Below, in pieces: positions 58,301 to 64,000 of a stretch of 64,000 nt of DNA (positions are counted from its first letter, which is position 1; every line of letters begins with the position of its first letter). A model generated the notes under the pieces. That model saw only the letters and a list, made by a program, of their open reading frames with translations, was not told where the DNA came from and made no database searches. The DNA comes from Sebastes aleutianus (taxonomy: Eukaryota; Chordata; Actinopteri; Perciformes; Sebastidae), in NCBI GenBank assembly GCA_916700875.1, contig CAKAKS010000062.1, positions 9,311,873-9,375,872 on the forward strand. Reading direction: 5' to 3'. The translations under genes were made by a program, and so were the position numbers.

Positions 58301-59658
58301 CCCAACTTATTTTAAAAAAGAAAAAGAGAGAGAGAGATCACGCAGCGGTGCTGTGAATGAGAGAAATAACGTTATTTTCCGATTGTTTCACAGCGGTTAC
58401 ATTCTAAAGCACAAATAAATAACCGCCAAACATTCAACAGATGATTGACTGTAGAGACAGACGCTCTTAGTTTCATTTTCCTCTGCTGCATTTCATTCAT
58501 TGCATCCAACGTGCATCACTAAATATATGCAGCAGTAAATGTCGTCGCAGTGAGATCAAACCTAAGATTTAGCAGTGATTTTTTTTCAACCTGTTTTGAC
58601 AGGCGGCCACACTGAAGTGCAGGTCAGCCGAGTGCGTTTACCGCTGCAGCCCTAGTCCCATGTTATGTTGCATTTTCATACATTACCAGACTAATTTGCC
58701 AAATCTTCGCAGGTCTATATATACCGCTATGGAAACGCAGACAAAAATGGGCTGAAGGAACCTTATAGTTCCTTGAAAAGCAGTCCCGGGACTAAAATGA
58801 CCAGGAACTTCTTACTGGAAATGGGGCTAAAGGCAAACAGTGAGACATTGCAGACGGGATTCATCTGCTGAGACGACCCTCAGAGAGGTGCAGCTGTGTT
58901 CAGACTCACTGGTAGTGTGTGAAGCCGAGCGTTGGGAGGTCAGCGTATTTCTCTGCAAAGTTTGCCAGTCTGTCAATGACTCTGGCCAGCTGTGGGAAAA
59001 AAAGAACAAAAAGGTTTTAGCACGGATTTATTGCATAATACACACGTGCCCATACAAGCCTGGCATGATGAGCTTATTCATGTATTCTATGTGTGTGGTG
59101 TGACAAAACACTGCAAAGGAATTACTGCGGTGATTATTTCTACATTGTTGACTTGTTACTGAACAGCTGAGGCTCGTATCTCATAGAAGCACAACTGGAT
59201 GGGTGTGCGTGTTTGCTGGCAAACAGCTGAGGCTCACCTTAGGCAAGAGAATGTCGAATCCGTCACGCAGCATAATCAGATCCTGAGGAAGAAAAACAAA
59301 ACCAAGTAGAGAACAGTTAAAGAAAAGCACCACACGCATAATCCCAATGTAGTATTATATTTTCTAGATGGGAATTGTTGGGAATAGTGATCCTTGTTGG
59401 AGATTTTTTCATCATCACAAGAAGGAAAAGTATACAATGGTCCATCATAATTACAGTGTTGTCTCCCACGTAGCATGAGGTGGCACCGAGGTGGATGATA
59501 GGAGCGGCGGTGGGGCAGCAGTGTGCAAAGGTGTGGACGTGAGCCATGACATCGTGCCTGAGCTTGCGCTCCTCCTCGGCCGCCATGGCGAAGTCGATGT
59601 CCACTTCGTGGCTCTCCATCTCCAGGATCTGGGCGTCCGTGATGGGCAGACCCAAAGC
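52224..59658 (-). CDS. adsl: adenylosuccinate lyase, exons 2 to last (5' end outside window)
   Basis: Cytosolic homotetramer of the fumarase/aspartase superfamily. It removes fumarate from SAICAR (giving AICAR) and from adenylosuccinate (giving AMP). Eleven exons (59455-59658, 59238-59282, 58910-58989, 56985-57156, 56805-56851, 56500-56590, 55143-55212, 54895-55042, 54569-54749, 52443-52619, 52224-52310) total 1302 nt, 433 aa plus stop, all GT-AG and in phase. The visible part starts ALGLPITD. Adding 51 residues for the missing first exon reproduces human numbering: H35 is His86 (LRHDVMAH), H108 is His159 (GFTHYQPAQ), S238 is the catalytic Ser289 and K244 is Lys295, both in the superfamily signature SSAMPYKRNP. 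All active-site positions I can check are intact, so it looks functional. The first exon and promoter lie beyond 64000. Confidence 0.96.
52443..52619 (-). CDS. adsl: adsl exon 11 (177-nt cassette)
   Basis: Phase 0 at both ends, acceptor ccttcag, donor gtacaa. Codes DCHEKIRVLSQEAAAVVKQE and GGDNDLLARV to FIGRAPQQ (59 aa). The human gene has an exon of this size and content that is skipped in a minor isoform; skipping here would also keep the frame. Confidence 0.95.
52706..54543. mobile_element. inverted pair of TTTAAAGGGATAGTC elements in adsl intron
   Basis: Left arm (52706-53150) and right arm (about 53960-54543) are long inverted matches: 'gcagacaggagttaccgcac' on the left pairs with 'gtgcggtaactcctgtctgc' on the right. 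Outer ends are TTTAAAGGGATAGT-type on both sides. It is either one fold-back element or two opposed copies with about 800 bp between. Confidence 0.75.
53790..53945 (-). repeat. inverted fragment of the 31.2-kb dispersed repeat
   Basis: 'aataactctggattcagcta' and 'tgttcgtactgggaagttga' are the complement of phrases at about 31270-31375. Confidence 0.6.
54569..54749 (-). CDS. adsl: adsl exon 10
   Basis: 181 nt, acceptor gtgtgcag, donor gtatcc. Codes RISLPESFLTADIILSTLQN to MATENIIMGMVKAGGNRQ. A fold-back repeat starts about 26 nt past its donor. Confidence 0.95.
54895..55042 (-). CDS. adsl: adsl exon 9 (catalytic signature loop)
   Basis: 148 nt, acceptor cctccag, donor gtccaa. Codes SSAMPYKRNPMRAERCCSLA and DPLQTASVQWLERTLDDSAN. 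The first serine is the catalytic Ser289 in human numbering. Confidence 0.95.
55143..55212 (-). CDS. adsl: adsl exon 8
   Basis: 70 nt, acceptor gctgcag, donor gtacgt. Codes [20 protein letters not shown] and EQI, leaving one base of the Gly before the catalytic loop. Confidence 0.93.
55464..56122 (+). mobile_element. AGGGCTGTCAA element, copy 4
   Basis: Begins 'agggctgtcaatcgattaaa' and ends 'gcgttaactttgacagc'; both ends are present, the last bases of the right end mutated. It lies in the adsl intron between exons 7 and 8. Confidence 0.85.
56500..56590 (-). CDS. adsl: adsl exon 7
   Basis: 91 nt, acceptor ctacacag, donor gtacgc. Codes AYLVTGQTYSRKVDVDCVSS and LASLGATVHK. Confidence 0.93.
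56805..56851 (-). CDS. adsl: adsl exon 6
   Basis: 47 nt, acceptor ccatcag, donor gtaggt. Codes VEELDRMVTEMAGFK plus two bases of the next Lys. Confidence 0.9.
56985..57156 (-). CDS. adsl: adsl exon 5
   Basis: 172 nt, acceptor catgcag, donor gtaagc. Codes PAQLTTVGKRACLWLQDLAM through RFRGVKGTTGTQASFLQLF. Confidence 0.95.
57265..58830. mobile_element. TTAGCCC-ended element interrupted by another element
   Basis: Outer ends 'ttagccctgttttgactgca' and 'ctggaaatggggctaa' are inverted matches, and both halves share 'aggaact' motifs. It lies between adsl exons 4 and 5, with the copy-5 AGGGCTGTCAA element inside. Confidence 0.6.
57611..58261 (+). mobile_element. AGGGCTGTCAA element, copy 5 (nested)
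   Basis: Begins 'gagctgtcaatcgattaaaa' and ends 'tgtgttaactttgacagccc'. A near-identical 16-base word lies on both sides (tgatcacattaaaagt, tgatgacattaaaagt). Confidence 0.85.
58910..58989 (-). CDS. adsl: adsl exon 4
   Basis: 80 nt, acceptor cccacag, donor gtgagt. Codes LARVIDRLANFAEKYADLPT and LGFTHY, with His159 (human numbering) in FTH; leaves two bases for Gln. Confidence 0.93.
59238..59282 (-). CDS. adsl: adsl exon 3
   Basis: 45 nt, acceptor ttcctcag, donor gtgagc. Codes DLIMLRDGFDILLPK. Too short to show as a free-standing frame. Confidence 0.9.
59455..59658 (-). CDS. adsl: adsl exon 2
   Basis: 204 nt, acceptor ttctcag, donor gtaatt, phase 0. ALGLPITDAQILEM to IIHLGATSCYVGDNT, including the LRHDVMAHVHTF active-site segment. 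Confidence 0.95.
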
Positions 59659-59699
59659 CTGAGAAGAGGAGAACGATGAAGGACAGGGAGAGGACGGAA

Positions 59700-61205
59700 A
59701 GAGAAACACGGTGAAAAAAAAAGGGAAGACTTTGTTAAAATGGTGTATTTGAATATGTCTGCATACTGGGGTCCCTAAACAGTATAGTAGTGACAGTAAA
59801 ATAACTTGTGGTGACCATTAGAATAATCACAGCCTCATGAAATTTTACAGCCACTAACTAGAGACCTAGAGCATTCAGAGGATGGATGGCTTTCCTAGCT
59901 AGATTGACAATAAGGGGGTTTCTGAGCAGTTTACAGAACAGAAGTGCTCGCCATCCAATCGCCAAAAAATACAATTCAATCTCCAAATGTCAAAAGTTTT
60001 TTATATCAAATCACAGCATGGCTTTCTCTGCGGTGTTCCTCAAGGTTTTGGTGTCTTAATGTGGTGTTTTGAATGGATTTTTGATCAATTGTTTCCATTC
60101 TCGAGTGGTAAAAAATGGTTAAATTTAGCATCAAATCTGTGTAACAAAAGGTATCAAGACAAAAATGCAACAACTTACGAGACATAATAGAGCATGGGAC
60201 TGACCATCATATACTTCTATCATCATGTTCTAAACCCTTATACACTCTCACAATTTATTTTAATTCATTAACTATTTTTTTATTTCAGCTTCATTAATCT
60301 TCAGGTTCCCAGCTTTCAGATGATGTACACCACTTCTATGTGACATCTACTGTTGACCTGCTATCTCCCCCTAAACACCCCCTGCACCCCCCTAAAAAAT
60401 ACAAAAATGGGTCTATGGGAAAGAGGGGTGGAGTGGAAAAGGTTAATTGCTTTTTTCCTTATTCTTTTAAGATAAAAAAAATAATCCCTTTAAGATGTTT
60501 GAACAGGAGACAGACATCCTGATGATAACATTAGCTATCCTTCTGTTTTTCCATTGACAGGCGTGTGCTCTCCTCGTGAGATCCTGATTAGATTGGAGTT
60601 TTTTCTATTGGGATGGAGCAGTCATGTGATGGGACTACAGAATGGGTTATGTGCGAAATCTCTCCCTCGATATTACAACACAGTGCAAGACCCAACAATG
60701 TCAGACCTTGCCAGGTCAGACTGTGAGCAGGTCTATTCCAAGCAAATAGTGACCCGACATAAGAAATGACAAAAACACGACAACAATATTTTTGGAGGAC
60801 AGAATTGTAGCTTTATATATATGTATATATGAAAAGTTGTGGCTGGTCGGAAATTCACAGGAGTGAAACTCCAATGCCCGAGTGTAAGTGAATGAAGCAA
60901 GAGCTGCACACAAAGACCTTTTTCTGCTAAACTGTGTGTAGAGTTGACAACTTCTGCTAGTGGAAATAAAGAAGAGCTGTAGATGGATAGTGTTGTGTTG
61001 TTTTGTTTAGTAATAGTAACTCGTGTTTGATTGTGTGAGCGACGGTTTAAACCTGACTCAACCGATGCTTATGAGTGTCTCCTGATTGCCTGCAGCTACC
61101 AACATCTCTGAAACTGAACCATTCTGTAGACAAACATCCAAGTTTTAGATCAGTCATGCTAGTGCAACATACAAAAGTACCCCATTTAAAAGACACTAAA
61201 ATCAC
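59700..61205. other. adsl intron 1, no feature recognised
   Basis: AT-rich sequence without splice-consistent exons. I looked for the missing adsl exon 1 (a conserved SRYAS...FSD...FRTWR segment) on the minus strand and did not see it here or further right. Confidence 0.45.
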
Positions 61206-61212
61206 TCGCTCC

Positions 61213-61803
61213 AAGCCCATTGACCGTATATAAGAAGTGGACGTAGTCACCATGACGTCACCTATTGGTTTGTGGGCCGCCGTTTTGAAGCCTCGAGCTC
61301 GGCATTTCGGCCGTCTTGTATTTTGGCTGTCGTCATCTTGGTTTTTTGCAACCACAAATGACACGAGAAGGTGGAGCTAAGTACAACCGAATGCAGAATA
61401 AGACATTTTTAGGTGTCGAAAAAGGTTATAATTAACTTTCATGACCTGAAAACACACTGTGAAAGGGTTAAAGTTGACATCGTGGTAGGGACAGGTAAAT
61501 CTCAAGGTAGCCACACCCTAAAGCATCCCCTGCTTTATGGTCTATTTGACTCTAAATGGGACCATAATTTACTAAATGAACATCATGCTGTATTGAAGAA
61601 GACTTGAAACTAGCGATTGAGACCATTAACTCATGTTTACAATGTTTACTGAGGTAATAAATCAAGTGAGAAGTAGGCTCATTTTCTCATAGACTTCTAT
61701 ACGATCTGACTTCTTTTTTTGCAACCAGAGGAGTCGCCCCCTGCTGGCTATTAGAAAGAATGCAATTTTAAGGCACTTCAGCATTGGCTTCACTTCTCAG
61801 ACC
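61213..61803 (+). mobile_element. TATATAAGAAGTGGACGTAG repeat, copy 2
   Basis: Collinear with 26639-27240: 'gtatataagaagtggacgta', 'tttgactctaaatgggacca' and 'gtcgccccctgctggctatt' occur in the same order. Confidence 0.8.
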
Positions 61804-62584
61804 CCGGAGTTGCTCACTGTCCAAGCCCCAATGATGTCCCTACCAATGTTGAGACCCAACCTATGCCCTTGCACTACAAAGGCTGCAGAGGTTATGCTGG
61901 GCTGGGCTATGAACATGAAGCCTCTCAGGGGGGCGGTCTCCTGTTACTGTGACATTCTCTCTGCATGCTATTTTCACATACAAGCCACACAGTGGCAGCC
62001 ACAGGCCTCACTAACTCTGCACAAACAGACTGTAACAAAGCTACACCCCCTGAGGAACATCTCTAAATAAGTAGAAAAGAAAGGACTCTGATCAGTTGTG
62101 ATTAGTGTGTGGGGTCATGTGAGGCGACGCATGTGAGAGAGGTTCTGTCACTAGTTAACCCCCCCCCCTCCTCCTGCCCTCTTTAATATGACAATCCCTG
62201 TGAGGAATTATACCATGTGAAGAAGAATTAGTTAACAGATGTTTTTGAAATCATCAGCAACTGCAACCTTCTGCTTGGCTAAACACACCTTGTGTCTTTC
62301 TTGATAGAGCTTAATGCTGGCGTGCTCAACATGAGCTGAGGGTCCTTGAAGGGGTCACGTGGCTGTTTGGTTTGGGAGCTAAATGTCAAGATGTTTCAGA
62401 GGGCATTTTCTATTCTAATAACCCCTGAAGCCATCATTACAGACTCACTCTGTGCAACCAAACAACCCACATTCATTTATTCTAGAGTTTATTAAAGACC
62501 ACAAGTTTCCAAAGAAACCAAATACGTTAGACATCTGGGGAAATGTTTATAAAATTATGCACAGAAATGTTAAATATTTCCATT

Positions 62585-62948
62585 AGGGCTGAAACTAACG
62601 ATTATTTTCATTGTCGATTATTTAATCTGTCGATTATTTCCTCAATTAACTGATCAGTTATTTGGTCTATAAAATGTCAGAAAATTGTGAAAAATGTCAA
62701 TCAGTATTTCCCCAAAGCCCAAGATGACGTCCTCAGATGTCTTGTTTTGTCCACAACTCAATGATATTCAGTTTACTGTCATAGAGGAGTAAAGAAACAA
62801 GAAAATGTTCACATTTAAGAAGCTGAAATCACAGAATTGGGACTTTTTTTTTTCTTTAAAAAATTGTTCCGACCGATTAATTGATTATCAAAATAGTTGG
62901 CGATTAATTTAATAGTTGACGACTAATCGATTAATCGTTGCAGCACTG
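62585..62948. mobile_element. GGGCTGAAACTAACG repeat, uninterrupted copy
   Basis: Starts 'agggctgaaactaacgatta' and ends 'gattaatcgttgcagcactg'. It provides the reference for the interrupted copy at 10546-11155. Confidence 0.75.
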
Positions 62949-63028
62949 ATTTCCATTTGATGGAGTGGTGCAACAATAAGAACATGGAGTCTTGGTTTTG
63001 ACTATTTCACTCAGTGTGAGCATTATAG

Positions 63029-63032
<4 letters not shown>

Positions 63033-63078
<46 letters not shown>
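63033..63078. repeat. (TA)n microsatellite
   Basis: About 46 bp of alternating TA. Confidence 0.95.
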
Positions 63079-63083
<5 letters not shown>

Positions 63084-63739
63084 TATATTCATATGAACTA
63101 ATACAGAATATATCTACATGTGATACTGTCAGATATTGAGGGTTTATATGATTTTAACAACCTTGAAGCTAGTTAAGGGGAACAAATTGGGGGAAAACTG
63201 TATGGCTGCATCAGTGCAACGAACCTCAAATAGAAAAGGTTGAGGTTTGTTGTTGTTGCAGCGATGTTGTTGGATTTTGACCTGTCTCTCTCTGGTTATC
63301 AAAGTAAAGAACGCAGACACAGTATTTGGTGTGGTACCCATCTAAATGCAGGACAATTATAACCTTTGCACTTTTACCAGCCTCCATTTTTATGAACAGT
63401 CCATGGAAACAAGTAGTATTTGGTATTCTTGAATACAATATATGAATATATAATTTGCAGCTGTATATAACTATCTTTACTATTTTAATTGCTAAATTTC
63501 ATATTATGGAGTAGCCTTTCACATCTATCAAATAACTGTTCATCTGTCAAATGTTTAAAAAGTCTCTTAAAGGGTCATTTAATTGCTGTTTTGTAATTGC
63601 TATTCCCATGCAGTCCATGTATCTGTTTTTATGTTTTTTATTTTTTCCCACTCACAATGTTGTTTGGTTATGATTGCCCAGAAGTCATTATAGTTAAATC
63701 AATATCCTCCTCACAAACACTAACCATACACTTCCACGC

Positions 63740-63766
63740 AACACACACACACACACACACACACAC
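63740..63766. repeat. (CA)n microsatellite
   Basis: Uninterrupted CA run. The remaining sequence to the window end is AT-rich with nothing recognised. Confidence 0.9.
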
Positions 63767-64000
63767 TTGTCTTTTTTCATATATTTACTGTATTTTTATT
63801 GTTATTATATATATATATATGGTTCTAATGGTTTGTTATCACTATTATTTAGTCATATTATTTCTTTATATTAAGCTTGTCTCTAGGTGGAGGCTTCAGA
63901 TAAGCCCAGTGGGTCTTTTGCCTCTTCCTGCACTGTATATTATTCATACATTTTGTTGTTGTTGTTATGTTGTGTAGTCTTAAATTGTGCAAAATAAATA

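Overview
This is eukaryotic, vertebrate nuclear DNA. Coding exons are short and separated by GT-AG introns. The genes are chordate-specific (a PDGF/VEGF-domain growth factor and a DRAM/TMEM150-family membrane protein). The intergenic DNA is packed with CA/GT microsatellites and short terminal-inverted-repeat elements of the kind that fill ray-finned fish genomes. I read it as a teleost, probably a percomorph; the species cannot be named from the sequence.

All three recognisable genes lie on the minus strand. (1) 2.3-15.1 kb: a complete pdgfb-type gene, seven coding exons encoding 521 aa. It has the signal peptide, a short propeptide ending in RIPR, the eight-cysteine growth-factor domain with spacing identical to human PDGF-B, and a basic C-terminal tail. 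Between domain and tail sits an unusual 841-nt exon coding for 280 residues: glycosylation-rich, low complexity and coiled coil. (2) 47.4-51.1 kb: a complete six-exon, 229-aa TMEM150B-like gene. (3) 52.2-59.7 kb: adenylosuccinate lyase (adsl), the last 11 coding exons (433 aa). The first coding exon, about 51 codons by comparison with the human protein, is not in the window, so intron 1 runs past the right edge. All inferred splice junctions in the three genes are GT-AG and phase compatible.

The 32 kb between pdgfb exon 1 and tmem150b has no recognised gene. One candidate is a two-exon minus-strand reading frame (about 32.0 and 37.2 kb) with consistent splice sites and phase but no recognised family. 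The rest is mobile-element debris. It includes five copies of an AGGGCTGTCAA-ended element, several MITE families in opposite orientations, nested insertions, a 42-bp minisatellite, an AACGT-type satellite, and twin 41-bp GTATAC arrays that bracket pdgfb exon 1.

The genes do not form a pathway. pdgfb is a secreted mitogen for mural and mesenchymal cells, tmem150b a multi-pass membrane protein of a family tied to autophagy, and adsl a cytosolic purine-synthesis enzyme. The most interesting items are the enlarged PDGF-B exon and its reading-frame consequences, the unrecognised two-exon frame, and inverted-repeat elements that fill introns almost up to the splice sites.
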